A stretch of DNA of 64,000 nucleotides, taken from the NCBI RefSeq assembly GCF_000740795.1, contig NZ_JGYG01000006.1, positions 64,501 through 128,500 on the forward strand, read 5' to 3'. This DNA is from Haematobacter massiliensis. Its GTDB lineage: Bacteria; Pseudomonadota; Alphaproteobacteria; Rhodobacterales; Rhodobacteraceae. Shown in pieces: positions 1-8,609 of the stretch (its first letter is position 1; each line of letters starts with the position of its first letter). Position numbers and translations under genes: made by a program. The notes under the pieces are model-generated. The model made no database searches, was not told where the DNA came from, and saw only the letters and a program-made list of their open reading frames with translations.

Positions 1-368
1 AAGCGGTGCTCTCGCGGGATAAGCGGCTCCGGCAAGCGGATGTTGAGGTCATACTGGTCGAAGCGGCTCTCCGTCCGCATCTCGATCACGTCGCGGAAGC
101 CTTCCGTCGTGACAAGCGCGGTTTTCGCGCCCCGCCGTTCGATCAGCGCATTTGTGGCAAGCGTGGTGCCGTGGATCACCAGATCCAGATCGGCAGGCGA
201 CAGGCCGGCATCGGCGAGAACGACGGCTATCCCATCCAGAATGGCCTGTTCCGGCGCGGTATAGTTGGTCAGAACCTTGGTGGAGAAGATGCGTCCGTCA
301 CGTTCCAGCGCGATGTCGGTGAAGGTGCCGCCGATATCGGCGCCAAGACGGACGGGCGTTCGGGTCAT
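1..368 (-). CDS. Hydantoinase/oxoprolinase family protein, N-terminal part (gene continues past the window edge)
   Basis: The first 122 codons are visible. The N-terminus carries the ASKHA-type phosphate loop GADIGGTFTDIAL (residues 9-21) and the downstream motif HGTTLATN (66-73), which together mark the hydantoinase A / N-methylhydantoinase / 5-oxoprolinase A family. These enzymes open cyclic amides with ATP, usually with a HyuB partner that would lie outside this window. The ATG is preceded by AGGAGA (373-378, read on the minus strand), which fixes the start. The substrate cannot be told from this fragment. Confidence 0.88.
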   Translation of the reverse strand, partial: MTRTPVRLGADIGGTFTDIALERDGRIFSTKVLTNYTAPEQAILDGIAVVLADAGLSPADLDLVIHGTTLATNALIERRGAKTALVTTEGFRDVIEMRTESRFDQYDLNIRLPEPLIPREHR

Positions 369-463
369 GCTGTCTCCTGAAGGCGGCATCGGCGCAGAGC
401 GCCGTTTTGCCCGTCAGGTTGCGCCCGCGACTTGCGTCACACAAGCAAGAAACGCTGAATGGT

Positions 464-480
464 GACAAGAAATACTTGTC
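464..480. promoter_or_regulatory. Inverted repeat GACAAG-N5-CTTGTC upstream of the hydantoinase gene
   Basis: Perfect 6-bp arms with a 5-bp spacer, about 95 bp upstream of the hydantoinase start, in an otherwise empty 152-bp gap. The shape fits a dimeric repressor site. No regulator is identified and chance is possible for arms this short. Confidence 0.35.
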
Positions 481-501
481 TCCCCAGCGCAGCCGCTCCG
501 A

Positions 502-525
502 GTATGAGTCAGCGTATGAGTCAGC
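502..525. repeat. 12-bp tandem duplication at the 3' end of the flavoprotein gene
   Basis: The unit GTATGAGTCAGC occurs twice in direct succession. The distal copy overlaps the stop codon of the flavoprotein gene that ends at 521. It looks like a recent slippage duplication of the gene end. Confidence 0.7.
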
Positions 526-1882
526 CGCAGGGGCGGCGGCGTGCCTCTACAGTCGTTGCATCGCCCGAGATCAGCCGGGACACCAGCAAGGCGGCCTGAG
601 CGCGAATATCGACGATGGCCAGCCCCTCCCAGCTTGCCGCCCGCGCGGCGGGGCCGATGGCATGGAGCGGCGCGGCGGGCGTGCCCGGGCGCGGGAGAAC
701 CTGTCCCTCGGCCGTCACCTCCAGCCCGATGCGGAGCGCATCTATCCGCGCCATACCGCCGTCCACGAGCGACCGGACGAGCGGTGTCGCATGGTCCTCC
801 GGGTCGCGCAGCAGGCCGCGCCCGTCGGTGATCTGCGTCACCTCCACCGTTTCCAGTTCGCCCCCGCGATGGCGCAGCGTCACGCTGTGCCTGCCCTCCC
901 GCTCGGCGGCGGAGAGGAGGGTGCCGGTTACCAGCCGCACCTGCCCGGCAAGGCGCGCGGTATCCAGCCGTGCGGCCACGGGCGCGGGAATGCGATGGCG
1001 GTGGATTTCCCAGAAGCGGCGGGCGTGGCGCAGGAAGCGGCCGCGGGTTTCGGGCGGTACGCTCTGCCACCAGAGGGCAAGATGACCGCGCGCGCCATCC
1101 ACGATGTCACGCCAGTCACCGCCGCGCCCTTCATGCCAGCGCACCTGCTTCCGCAGCCAGCGGAGCGCGTAGCCCGCCCCGGCGCCAAGCGGCAGGTCCG
1201 CCCTGTCCAGCTCGATGGGTCTGCTCGGACCGTTGACGCGTGGAAGCAGTCCGCGGCGGGAAAGGATCACGATCTCCCCCCGATGACCCGCCTCCAGCAG
1301 ACGCATGACCCGGTCCACCATCGTCAGCCCGGTGCCGACGATCAGCACTCGCGCCTCTGGACTTTCGGGAAGCGGGGCGTGCCAGGGGTCGAACTCCGCG
1401 CGTTCGAGCATGTCCGTGCCCGCCTGGAGGAGGGGATGTCCGGTCGCCAGCACCGCCCTGTCGGCGAGGATCATCCGGCCGTCGGCCAGATGGGCGGCGA
1501 TGCGTCCATTGCTCCCGTGGGTCAGCGATATGCATTCCTCCTGTTCCCGTCGCAGCCGGGCCGCGGAGGAGACGAGGCTTTCCAGATAGGCGGCGTAGAG
1601 ATGGCGGGGCACGAAGGCGTCCCTGTCGCCAGGTGTCCCCTGCGCGGCCAGCCAGTCGTGGAAATGGTCTGGCCGGTCTGCGAAGGCGCTCATCGCCCCG
1701 ACGCGGGTATTCAGCAGATGGGCGGCATGCGGCGTGTCATAGGCGATGCCCCGCCCCAGCCGTTCCCGCCGCTCGACCAGCGTGAGTCGCAGGCCGGGCG
1801 GCCCGTTGCGCAGCAGATGCGCGGCAAGGATGGTCCCGCTCGCCCCGCCGCCGATGATGAGGATATGGTGCGGCTCGGTCAT
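521..1882 (-). CDS. FAD/NAD(P)-binding oxidoreductase (NAD_binding_9-like)
   Basis: A 453-residue cytoplasmic flavoprotein. The N-terminal Rossmann motif IIGGGASG (residues 9-16) binds the ADP part of FAD, and a second dinucleotide segment (VLIVGTGLTMVDRVM) lies near the middle. The layout fits the single-chain FAD/NAD(P)-binding family with a GxGxxG motif at each half; the substrate is unknown. An upstream extension of the frame to 2005 is open, but the ATG at 1882 sits directly before the Rossmann strand and 19 bp after the Rrf2 stop codon, so it is the better start. Co-transcription with the Rrf2 regulator suggests control by redox, iron or sulfur status (inference). Confidence 0.8.
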   Translation of the reverse strand: MTEPHHILIIGGGASGTILAAHLLRNGPPGLRLTLVERRERLGRGIAYDTPHAAHLLNTRVGAMSAFADRPDHFHDWLAAQGTPGDRDAFVPRHLYAAYLESLVSSAARLRREQEECISLTHGSNGRIAAHLADGRMILADRAVLATGHPLLQAGTDMLERAEFDPWHAPLPESPEARVLIVGTGLTMVDRVMRLLEAGHRGEIVILSRRGLLPRVNGPSRPIELDRADLPLGAGAGYALRWLRKQVRWHEGRGGDWRDIVDGARGHLALWWQSVPPETRGRFLRHARRFWEIHRHRIPAPVAARLDTARLAGQVRLVTGTLLSAAEREGRHSVTLRHRGGELETVEVTQITDGRGLLRDPEDHATPLVRSLVDGGMARIDALRIGLEVTAEGQVLPRPGTPAAPLHAIGPAARAASWEGLAIVDIRAQAALLVSRLISGDATTVEARRRPCG

Positions 1883-1901
1883 GCCGTGCTCCCGCCGCGT
1901 G

Positions 1902-2375
1902 TCAGCCCCGCGCGGCTCGGAGAATGGTGTCGTCCTCGTCCTCCGCATGAAGCGGAAGCTCTCCCATGGCCCGCAGATCCGCGATGGATTTGCTGTCGAG
2001 CACACTGACGATCGCCTCCCGCACCTCGAGCATCGTCAGCCGCACGGCGCAGCGTGTCTCGTCCGGGCAGTCGTTGCAGCGCACATAGGCCGTCCGGCTC
2101 GCGCAGGGGATGGGGGAGAGCGGGCCTTCCAGGACGCGCAGCACATGCCCGGCCATCAGCTGTTCCGGGGGGCGCGCCAGCATGTAGCCGCCGTTCCGCC
2201 CCTTGCGCGTGGCGACGAAGCCTGCGTTGCGCAACTCGCCCAGGATGGTGTCCAGGAACTTCTTGGAGACCCCCTCGGCCTCGGCGATCTCCACGGACTG
2301 CGCGAGTTCCCCGCTGGGCCGCCCCGCAAGGTTGATGAGCGCCTTGAGCCCGTATTTGCCCTTCATCGTCAGCAT
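1902..2375 (-). CDS. Rrf2 family transcriptional regulator, probable Fe-S sensor
   Basis: 157 residues, the usual size for the family. The N-terminal winged helix-turn-helix starts MKGKYGLKALINLA and includes the typical KKFLDTILGELRNAGFV recognition segment and wing (KGRNGGYMLARPP, to about residue 70). Four cysteines at 91, 100, 103 and 109 form a cluster resembling the Fe-S ligands of IscR-type proteins. It is the first gene of a two-gene operon with the flavoprotein at 521-1882. Family members sense Fe-S cluster state, nitric oxide or iron; which one applies here cannot be read from the sequence. Confidence 0.88.
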   Translation of the reverse strand: MLTMKGKYGLKALINLAGRPSGELAQSVEIAEAEGVSKKFLDTILGELRNAGFVATRKGRNGGYMLARPPEQLMAGHVLRVLEGPLSPIPCASRTAYVRCNDCPDETRCAVRLTMLEVREAIVSVLDSKSIADLRAMGELPLHAEDEDDTILRAARG

Positions 2376-2413
2376 GGCAGCCCCTGAAAAGGCGGTATTC
2401 CGCCGCGTTCGTC

Positions 2414-2428
2414 CATAGCATTTCTATA
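2414..2428. promoter_or_regulatory. Possible Rrf2 operator, CATAG-N5-CTATA
   Basis: A near-palindrome with ATAG/CTAT arms 39 bp upstream of the Rrf2 start, in AT-rich sequence unlike its surroundings. Many Rrf2 proteins autoregulate, so this is a reasonable candidate operator or promoter element. The rest of the 2376-2631 gap shows nothing else that I can support. Confidence 0.35.
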
Positions 2429-2631
2429 CGGAGGCCGCGCCGAAGGCGAGACGGAAACGGACGCTGCGGCGAACGGGTCATGCCATGCTCCCAAGGCTGC
2501 GGATCGCGCGGAGTCTAACGCAGCTGGCGCCTCGTGCGAATTCCAAGGTTTCGCGCCCCGCAGCGATGGCGTTCTCTTTCCCTGACTTCCGCCAGTGAAA
2601 ATCCTCTGCCGCCCCCGGTGCCGCTTACCCC

Positions 2632-3489
2632 TCAGGTGAGCACGTAGTCATCGGGGCGGGGGATGGGGGGCAGGTCCGTCTCTCCCAGTTCCCGGCGAAG
2701 CGTGATCTCTATCCCCGTGGCATAGGAGGCGATGGGCAGGTCGTTGGGCATCAGTCCGAACGGTTCCTCCAGCTCATCCGCCAGCGCGTCCAGCCCGAAG
2801 AACGTATAGGCCATGAGCGCCACCGCCAGCGGCGTGGCCCAGCCCAGACTGTCGGCAAAGCCGAAGGGCAGCAGGAAGCAGAAGATATAGGCCGTCCGAT
2901 GAAGGAGCAGCGCATAGGCGAAGGGCAGCGGCGTATTGGCCAGCCGCTCGCAGCCGACCATGCCCTGCGACAACCGGACGAGGCTTTCGTTGAGCGCGAG
3001 CGACTCCACCGGCTCCAGTGCTCCCGCCCGCAGGGATCGTGCCACGATGAGCGTTGCGCGTTTCAGCAGCGTGTCGGCCGTGGGTTCGGGCATTTCGCCT
3101 CGCAGGCTGCGCGCGCCGGCATGGGCGAAGCTCATGACTGCATACAGAAGATCCCGCCGCGTCTCGGGCGCGGTATCACTCAGGATCGCGGTCTGGCGGG
3201 CGATGTCGCGCGCCGACTGGATGATCTGACCCCAGAGCTTGCGCGCCTCCCACCAGCGATCATAGCTCGCCCCGTTGCGAAAGCCGAGAAAGATGGACAG
3301 CGCAATCCCGATCAGTGCGAAGGGGGCGGGGTTCATTCCCGGCACCCAACCCGGCAGCCATCGGTGCGCGGCGACGATGAAGGCGGAGAGCAGTGCCACG
3401 CTGAGAAGCTGCGGCCAGATACGCTGGACGATGGAACCTTTCATCACGAAGAACAGGCGGAGCGCGCTGGGTCTGTCTCGGACGATCAT
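2632..3489 (-). CDS. Bestrophin family anion channel
   Basis: 285 residues. Two N-terminal hydrophobic segments are followed by the hallmark stretch FLGFRNGASYDRWWEAR and, near the C-terminus, ALADELEEPFGLMPNDLP, both typical of bacterial bestrophin (YneE-like) proteins, which form pentameric inner-membrane anion channels. Length matches the bacterial family (about 280-300 residues). No clear ribosome site precedes the ATG at 3489. The gene stands alone between unrelated neighbours. Ion selectivity cannot be read from the sequence. Confidence 0.88.
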   Translation of the reverse strand: MIVRDRPSALRLFFVMKGSIVQRIWPQLLSVALLSAFIVAAHRWLPGWVPGMNPAPFALIGIALSIFLGFRNGASYDRWWEARKLWGQIIQSARDIARQTAILSDTAPETRRDLLYAVMSFAHAGARSLRGEMPEPTADTLLKRATLIVARSLRAGALEPVESLALNESLVRLSQGMVGCERLANTPLPFAYALLLHRTAYIFCFLLPFGFADSLGWATPLAVALMAYTFFGLDALADELEEPFGLMPNDLPIASYATGIEITLRRELGETDLPPIPRPDDYVLT

Positions 3490-3574
3490 CGGGCCATCGG
3501 TTTTCGGGCCGCAGGGCGGGCGGCATGGGAACGGCCCCGGGGCGACTCGCCGCCGGGGCTGCCTAGTGTCCTGC

Positions 3575-3599
3575 GCCGCCTCGGGAACCGCAAGGCGGC
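3575..3599 (-). terminator. Weak stem-loop downstream of the phosphodiesterase gene
   Basis: GCCGCCT (3575-3581) pairs with AGGCGGC (3593-3599) over an 11-nt loop, 24 nt after the stop codon of the minus-strand gene ending at 3623. There is no T-run, so intrinsic termination is uncertain. A 13-bp direct repeat (AGCGTCAGGCCCG) lies beside it around the stop codon. Confidence 0.3.
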
Positions 3600-3622
3600 T
3601 TCAGCGTCAGGCCCGTTTAGCG

Positions 3623-4666
3623 TCAGGCCCGCTTGCGGCGCGCCACCAGGCCGAGTGCGCCCAGCCCGGCCAGTGCCAGCGGCAGGGCGGCCGGCAGCGG
3701 TACGGGCGCGACCTCATAACTGGCCACCACGGCGACGGCATAGTCGGGATTGTCGGTGATGATCCCGTCGATACCCCATTCGATGAACTGCGCCATCTGG
3801 GCGAAGGCTGCGTTCAGATCGGCAGGGCGGAACGTCCAGGCATAGACCGGCAGGCCCAGGTCATGGGCGGCGTCGATCAATTCCTCCGTGATGCTGCCCG
3901 AGGTCAGCGACAGCGCATCGGCATAGGTCGCGAGGCCCGCGAGCGTGATCTTGCCGTCGATGTAGAACTGCCCGTCCAGCCCCAGTGCCGCGCCGCCAAG
4001 CTGGGAGACCGGCAGCGTCAGGCCCATTTCCTCAAGCTTGCCCGCGACGTCGTGGACATTCTCATGGCTGAAGGATTGGAGGATCGCCTTGTCCGGCGTG
4101 TCGTAACCATGGGCGATCAGCGTGTCGATGGCCTTCTGGTTCGACACCGGATCATAGCCGTATTTCAGCTCCGCCACGATGCCGACATCCGTGCCGTAGG
4201 CAGTATTGTACGCGGTCAGCGCGTCGAGCTGTTCGGCGAAAGTCGGCACACGGAAGGGGTTTTCGGTCGTCGGGGTGAAACCGGGATAGTCCTGGCTCTG
4301 GGAATCGACCGTCAGCGTGCGGATTTCTTCCATCGTGAAGTCAGCGACCTTATAGCCGCCGTTCCGGGGGGCAAAGAGCGACTCCACATTGGTGGTCCGC
4401 TCCAGCGTGCTGTCGTGCATGACGACGAGGACGCCGTCCTTCGTGGGCTGCACGTCGTTCTCGATCCAGCCGGCGCCCTGGCGTACGGAAAGCTCCGTCC
4501 CCGCCAGCGTATTCTCAGAAAGATAGGCGGGAGCGCCCCGGTGGGCGATCACCGCGGGTGCGGCGCCGGTCAGTGTGTCGAACCGGGCGCCGAAGGTCGC
4601 GGCCTCAGTGGAGAGCGGCAGCACGAACGCGAAAGTCACGCCAAGTAAGGCATGGGAAAGTTTCAT
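3623..4666 (-). CDS. Glycerophosphodiester phosphodiesterase with signal peptide and VPLPA-CTERM sorting signal
   Basis: 347 residues. A cleavable signal peptide (to about residue 23) is followed by a GDPD TIM-barrel domain with the catalytic HRGAPAYLSENT segment (H42, E51, N52) and metal-ligand motif ENDVQPTKDG ending in VMHDSTLERT. The last 26 residues (322-347) are VPLPA, a hydrophobic helix and RRKRA, the architecture of exosortase-processed proteins in Rhodobacterales. The enzyme would hydrolyse deacylated phospholipids outside the inner membrane and release glycerol 3-phosphate. The ATG at 4666 follows AGAGG, and the signal peptide begins there, so the longer frame to 4732 is rejected. 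No exosortase gene is in the window. Confidence 0.9.
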   Translation of the reverse strand: MKLSHALLGVTFAFVLPLSTEAATFGARFDTLTGAAPAVIAHRGAPAYLSENTLAGTELSVRQGAGWIENDVQPTKDGVLVVMHDSTLERTTNVESLFAPRNGGYKVADFTMEEIRTLTVDSQSQDYPGFTPTTENPFRVPTFAEQLDALTAYNTAYGTDVGIVAELKYGYDPVSNQKAIDTLIAHGYDTPDKAILQSFSHENVHDVAGKLEEMGLTLPVSQLGGAALGLDGQFYIDGKITLAGLATYADALSLTSGSITEELIDAAHDLGLPVYAWTFRPADLNAAFAQMAQFIEWGIDGIITDNPDYAVAVVASYEVAPVPLPAALPLALAGLGALGLVARRKRA

Positions 4667-4883
4667 CTTGTACCTCTGGAGTTGTGCGCGCCGCGGCGTT
4701 TCCACCGCGACAGTCAACGCCGGCAAGATCACAACCGTTTGAAACGAAATGGTTTACGGATGATGACGGTTCTGGGACAATCCGCGGTGGTTGTGCGTCC
4801 GTGGTCATCGGCACGCCATGTCCGCCGGGGAAGAAAGCGGCAGCGCGATTGCCAGCCGCCGCCGCCGGGGATAGAGGCGGAGG

Positions 4884-6056
4884 ATGGCCACACAGGACAC
4901 AATCATACTTGGTGCGGGCGCGGCGGGACTGTTCTCGGCGATCGAGGAGGCACGGCGCGGGCGACGGGTGCTCCTGATCGACCATGCCCGGCGAGCGGGA
5001 GAGAAGATCCGCATTTCCGGCGGCGGGCGGTGCAATTTCACCAATCTCGGCATCGCCCCGGAGAAGTTCCTGTCAAGGAACCCGCGCTTCGCACTGTCGG
5101 CCCTCAAGCGCTATACCCAGTGGGATTTCATCGACCGCATGGCGAGCTGGGGCATCCCGTGGCACGAAAAGACGCTCGGGCAGCTGTTCTGCGACGGTTC
5201 GGCCAAGGATCTCGTGGCCGCGTTGCTTCAGGATCTGCAACAGGCGGGCGGTGATCTTTGGCTTGAGACGGCGGTTGACGGGGTCACACGGCGCGGGCAG
5301 GACTTTGCGGTGGCCACCTCTCGCGGGGTGCTGACGGCAGGCAAGGTCGTTGTGGCGACGGGTGGCAAGTCCATCCCGAAGATGGGCGCGACCGGCATCG
5401 GCTACCGCATCGCGGAGAGCTTTGGCCTCCCTCTGGTGGAGACGCGGCCCGGTCTTGTGCCGTTCACGCTTTCGCCCCCGGATCTGGAGCGCCTGGCCCC
5501 GCTCGCCGGTACTGCCGTTCAGGGCAGCGCGCGCCACGGGCGCACCGCGTTCGACGAAGCGATCCTGTTCACGCATCGCGGCCTCTCCGGCCCCGCGATC
5601 CTCCAGATCAGCTCCTACTGGCGGGAGGGAGAGGAGATCCGGCTCGATCTGGCCCGCGGTCAGGATGCCGGTGCGCTGCTGCGGGAGGCGCGCGCCACTG
5701 CCGGTCGTATCGCGCTGCGCACCGCCCTGTCGCGGGTGATGCCGGAGAAGCTCGCGCGGCATGTGGAGGCGATCAGCGGCCTGTCGGGCAACCTTGCCGA
5801 ACAGCCGAATGCGGCGCTCGACCGGCTGGCCGCGCTGGTGCATGACTATCCGCTGCGCCCCGCCGGAACGGAAGGCTACCGCACTGCGGAGGTGACGCTG
5901 GGTGGCGTGGACACCGACGCGCTGGATGCCCGGACGATGCAGGCAAAGGCCGTCCCGGGCCTGCATTTCATCGGCGAGGTAGTGGATGTGACGGGCTGGC
6001 TCGGCGGCTACAACTTCCAATGGGCATGGTCGTCCGGCTGGGCGGCGGCTGCATAG
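4884..6056 (+). CDS. BaiN/HI0933-type NAD(P)/FAD-dependent oxidoreductase
   Basis: 390 residues. The N-terminus has the FAD phosphate loop ILGAGAAGLFSA (8-19) and the family signature KIRISGGGRCNFTN at about residues 48-61; the C-terminus ends with the second FAD contact GEVVDVTGWLGGYNFQWAWSSG. This is the YhiN/HI0933/BaiN flavoprotein family, in which one member reduces bile-acid enones; the general role is unresolved. A GAGGCGGAGG stretch lies just before the ATG. It is transcribed alone, divergent from the phosphodiesterase gene, with about 220 bp between them. Confidence 0.87.
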   Translation: MATQDTIILGAGAAGLFSAIEEARRGRRVLLIDHARRAGEKIRISGGGRCNFTNLGIAPEKFLSRNPRFALSALKRYTQWDFIDRMASWGIPWHEKTLGQLFCDGSAKDLVAALLQDLQQAGGDLWLETAVDGVTRRGQDFAVATSRGVLTAGKVVVATGGKSIPKMGATGIGYRIAESFGLPLVETRPGLVPFTLSPPDLERLAPLAGTAVQGSARHGRTAFDEAILFTHRGLSGPAILQISSYWREGEEIRLDLARGQDAGALLREARATAGRIALRTALSRVMPEKLARHVEAISGLSGNLAEQPNAALDRLAALVHDYPLRPAGTEGYRTAEVTLGGVDTDALDARTMQAKAVPGLHFIGEVVDVTGWLGGYNFQWAWSSGWAAAA

Positions 6057-6648
6057 GCGCGGGGCACCGGATCGTGCCGCTTGTTCGACGCGCAACGGGC
6101 GGCGTGTAACGGTCGCGATGGCGGGGCCTTCGACGCTTCAGAACCACCATCCGGGACGGACCCGCCCGGGACGGCAGGCGAGTGATCCCATGCGGCAATG
6201 GCTTCCGTGCCGGATACCGCCTTTCGGATTGGGCGCGCGGGCGGGTGGTTTTCAACAGGCGGCTGAAAGCTTGGTTTCGGCAGCCGACGCGGTGGCCTAT
6301 GCCGAAAGTACGTATCTCCGCTTGCATGGCCGGAGCCTTGACAGGAGATGTCCCTCGGACGCTGTCGAAAGACCGGCGCAGGTCATAGGTGACGCGTACC
6401 GCCCTGCGCGGCCGAATGTCTCGAGGGGTGCGATACTCGGGTGCGTCCCGGCCCGCGTGGACGAAGGCCCGAAAGCCGATCCGGACAAGCACATGGAGCG
6501 GAGGCCGGCGGCCTGCGCGCGGGTCATGACCGACGACCTTATCCCCGCCTGTCCGGCCCGCGCGTCACAGGGGCCGTCTGGCCATTCCCTGTGGCCTGCG
6601 CGCCGCGCGGGCGATAGGCTCCCGCCGGATCAAGCGGAAAGGATAGCC
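6057..6648. other. 592-bp stretch with no convincing gene
   Basis: Several frames are open here on both strands, but none has a good ribosome site together with protein-like composition; the translations are rich in Arg and Pro, as expected for shadow frames in GC-rich DNA. The plus-strand frame is continuous with the aminotransferase gene but lacks family similarity before 6649. The stretch may be a decayed gene or element; I recognise no remnant. Confidence 0.5.
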
Positions 6649-7710
6649 GTGAGCAGGTTGTGGAGCCCCTTCGTCCAGCATCTCGTCCCCTATGTCCCCG
6701 GCGAGCAGCCGAAGGGGGAGCGGGTGGTGAAGCTGAACACCAACGAGAACCCTTATGGTCCCTCGCCTCTGGCGCTGGAGGCGATAAGGGCGGTGACGGA
6801 TGATGGCCTGCGGCTCTATCCCGATCCCACAGGTTTCGCGCTTGCGACGGCAATCGCGGAACCGCTGGGCCTTGCGCCCGATCAGGTCTTTCTCGGCAAC
6901 GGCTCGGACGAAGTGCTGGCCCATGCCTTCAATGCCTTCTTTCGCGACAAGGGGCCGGTGCTGTTTCCCGATGTGACCTACAGCTTCTACCCCACTTACT
7001 GCAGCCTTTATGACCTGCCGTTCCGGCGGCTGCCTCTGGATTCGGATTTCTGTCTTGGCGGGGGACAGTATCACGGTCCTTGCGGAGGCATTGTCATCGC
7101 AAATCCGAATGCGCCCACAGGGATCGCGGTGGGGCTTGATGTGCTGGCGGATATTCTGCGGCGGAACCCTGATGTGGTCGTTCTGGTCGATGAAGCCTAT
7201 GTCGATTTCGGTGCGGAAACCGCGACGTGCCTGATCGGGGAGCATGACAATCTTCTGGTGGTCCAGACATTCTCCAAGTCGCGGAGCCTCGCTGGGCTCA
7301 GGGTCGGTTTCGCGCTTGGCCAGCAACCGCTGATAGAGGCGTTGCGGCGGATCCGGGACAGCTTCAATTCGTATCCCCTGGACAGGCTCGCCCTTGCCGG
7401 GGCAGAGGCCGCGTGGCGCGACCGTGACTGGTTCGACCAGACCCGCACCCGTCTGATGGCCGACCGGGAGCGGATGATCGTGGGATTGAGGGCGCAAGGC
7501 TTCGAGGTGCTGCCCTCGCGGGCGAATTTCGTCTTTGCCCGCCATCCGGATCTGGCTGGAGAGGCCGCGCTGGCGGCACTGCGCGCGCAAGGCATTCTTG
7601 TCCGCCGCTTCGGTCAGGACCGGATCGCCGATTGGCTTCGCATTTCTATCGGCACGGCGGAGGAATGCGACCTGCTTCTCTCCGCGACCTCCGGGCTTCT
7701 GTCCCGCTGA
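6649..7710 (+). CDS. hisC: Histidinol-phosphate aminotransferase-like PLP enzyme
   Basis: 353 residues, normal for HisC. Visible motifs are KLNTNENPYGPSP near the N-terminus, VLVDEAYVDF before the cofactor site, the Schiff-base lysine in QTFSKSRSLAG (K210) and the C-terminal substrate-binding WLRISIGT. The GTG at 6649 is preceded by AAAGGA (6638-6643) and starts exactly where family similarity begins; the frame is open upstream to 6118 but the extra 177 codons look non-coding. Family enzymes transaminate imidazole-acetol phosphate to histidinol phosphate, but paralogs act on aromatic or other amino acids, and no his genes are nearby, so the substrate is open. Confidence 0.83.
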   Translation: MSRLWSPFVQHLVPYVPGEQPKGERVVKLNTNENPYGPSPLALEAIRAVTDDGLRLYPDPTGFALATAIAEPLGLAPDQVFLGNGSDEVLAHAFNAFFRDKGPVLFPDVTYSFYPTYCSLYDLPFRRLPLDSDFCLGGGQYHGPCGGIVIANPNAPTGIAVGLDVLADILRRNPDVVVLVDEAYVDFGAETATCLIGEHDNLLVVQTFSKSRSLAGLRVGFALGQQPLIEALRRIRDSFNSYPLDRLALAGAEAAWRDRDWFDQTRTRLMADRERMIVGLRAQGFEVLPSRANFVFARHPDLAGEAALAALRAQGILVRRFGQDRIADWLRISIGTAEECDLLLSATSGLLSR

Positions 7711-7796
7711 AAGGCGGAGAGATCGAAACAAGGACGAATGCGAATGCCGTGCTACATAGTTCTTCGCATGATTCCGATGCGAAAGGGAGAAAACCC

Positions 7797-8333
7797 ATGA
7801 CTGGACTCGATGCCTTTGATCCCGCTGATCGGGACCGCATAGCTGCAATGCCCATGTTTGCTGGCATGGCGGTGACCGCTGCGGATCCCAGTGGCCTCTT
7901 CGGGGCCATCAAGGAGAGCGCGGCGATGGCGAAAGCGCTCAACAAGGCGCGAGATTCGAAGGATAATCCGTTGATCTCTGCGGCTGTGGAAAGTTTTTCC
8001 GCCCCCGAAGGACGTTCCGCCGTGACAGCCATCCTCAAGGAACAGGTGAAGGGGAAGGATCCGAAAGGCATCGCGGACAGCCTGATCGGGGAGATCAGCC
8101 GGCTGTCGGGCATCATTGCGGAGAAGGCTCCGGATGCCGCGCCCGGCTTCAACAGCTGGCTTATCGACATCGCGCAGAGCGTGGCTGAGGCCTCGAAGGA
8201 AGGCGGCTTTCTTGGCTTCGGCGGGGTAAAGGTCAGCCCGGAAGAAACCGCGACAATCGAGCGGCTGAAATCCGCCCTGTCCAGCACCGCCGCCCCCGCC
8301 CCGACGAGCCAGACGCCGCCGCCTGTGGCCTGA
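7797..8333 (+). CDS. Conserved-looking hypothetical protein, 178 residues
   Basis: I do not recognise a family. The ATG at 7797 follows GAAAGGGAGA, a strong ribosome site, and the gene ends in a strong terminator, so it is real. The protein has no signal peptide or membrane segment, is rich in Ala, Lys and Ser with predicted helices, has a GGFLGFGG turn near residue 140, and ends with a disordered Ala/Pro/Thr tail (TAAPAPTSQTPPP). It lies 86 bp after the aminotransferase and could share its transcript, although it has its own strong start signals. Confidence 0.75.
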   Translation: MTGLDAFDPADRDRIAAMPMFAGMAVTAADPSGLFGAIKESAAMAKALNKARDSKDNPLISAAVESFSAPEGRSAVTAILKEQVKGKDPKGIADSLIGEISRLSGIIAEKAPDAAPGFNSWLIDIAQSVAEASKEGGFLGFGGVKVSPEETATIERLKSALSSTAAPAPTSQTPPPVA

Positions 8334-8371
8334 ACTCGGACGAACGACGCTCCGCGTTGATGCCCGAAGGG

Positions 8372-8404
8372 ACTCCCGTGCCACCCGGCACGGGAGTTTC
8401 TTTT
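8372..8404 (+). terminator. Strong intrinsic terminator
   Basis: ACTCCCGTGCC pairs perfectly with GGCACGGGAGT (11 bp, 4-nt loop ACCC) and is followed by TTCTTTT. It lies 38 bp after the hypothetical gene ending at 8333 and closes that transcript. Confidence 0.92.
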
Positions 8405-8550
8405 GGGGCGCCCTATGGATCTGCGTCAGATGGTGCTTTTGCCGATCCGGCGCGGCTGGTTCGCCCGAAGCCGCGCGAGGCGTGGAACCCGCGCTGAGCT
8501 TTCGACCGGAGTATCCGGTTGTGGAGACAGGGTTTCAGGCCCGATCGGCG

Positions 8551-8582
8551 GTAAAAGTCCGGCCCCCTGTCGCGGGGGGCCG
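8551..8582 (-). terminator. Intrinsic terminator of the solute-binding protein gene
   Basis: CGGCCCCC (8560-8567) pairs perfectly with GGGGGCCG (8575-8582) over a 7-nt loop. Read on the minus strand the stem is followed by GACTTTTAC. It lies 28 bp downstream of the stop codon at 8610. The remainder of the 8405-8609 gap holds only a short palindrome ACCGGA-GTA-TCCGGT at 8505-8519. Confidence 0.7.
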
Positions 8583-8609
8583 CTGGCTCATTGAGGGCCG
8601 ATGGGGTTT

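Noticed and set aside
6118-6648. N-terminal extension of the HisC-like protein
   Set aside because: The GTG at 6649 has the ribosome site and starts at the family N-terminus; the upstream codons look non-coding.
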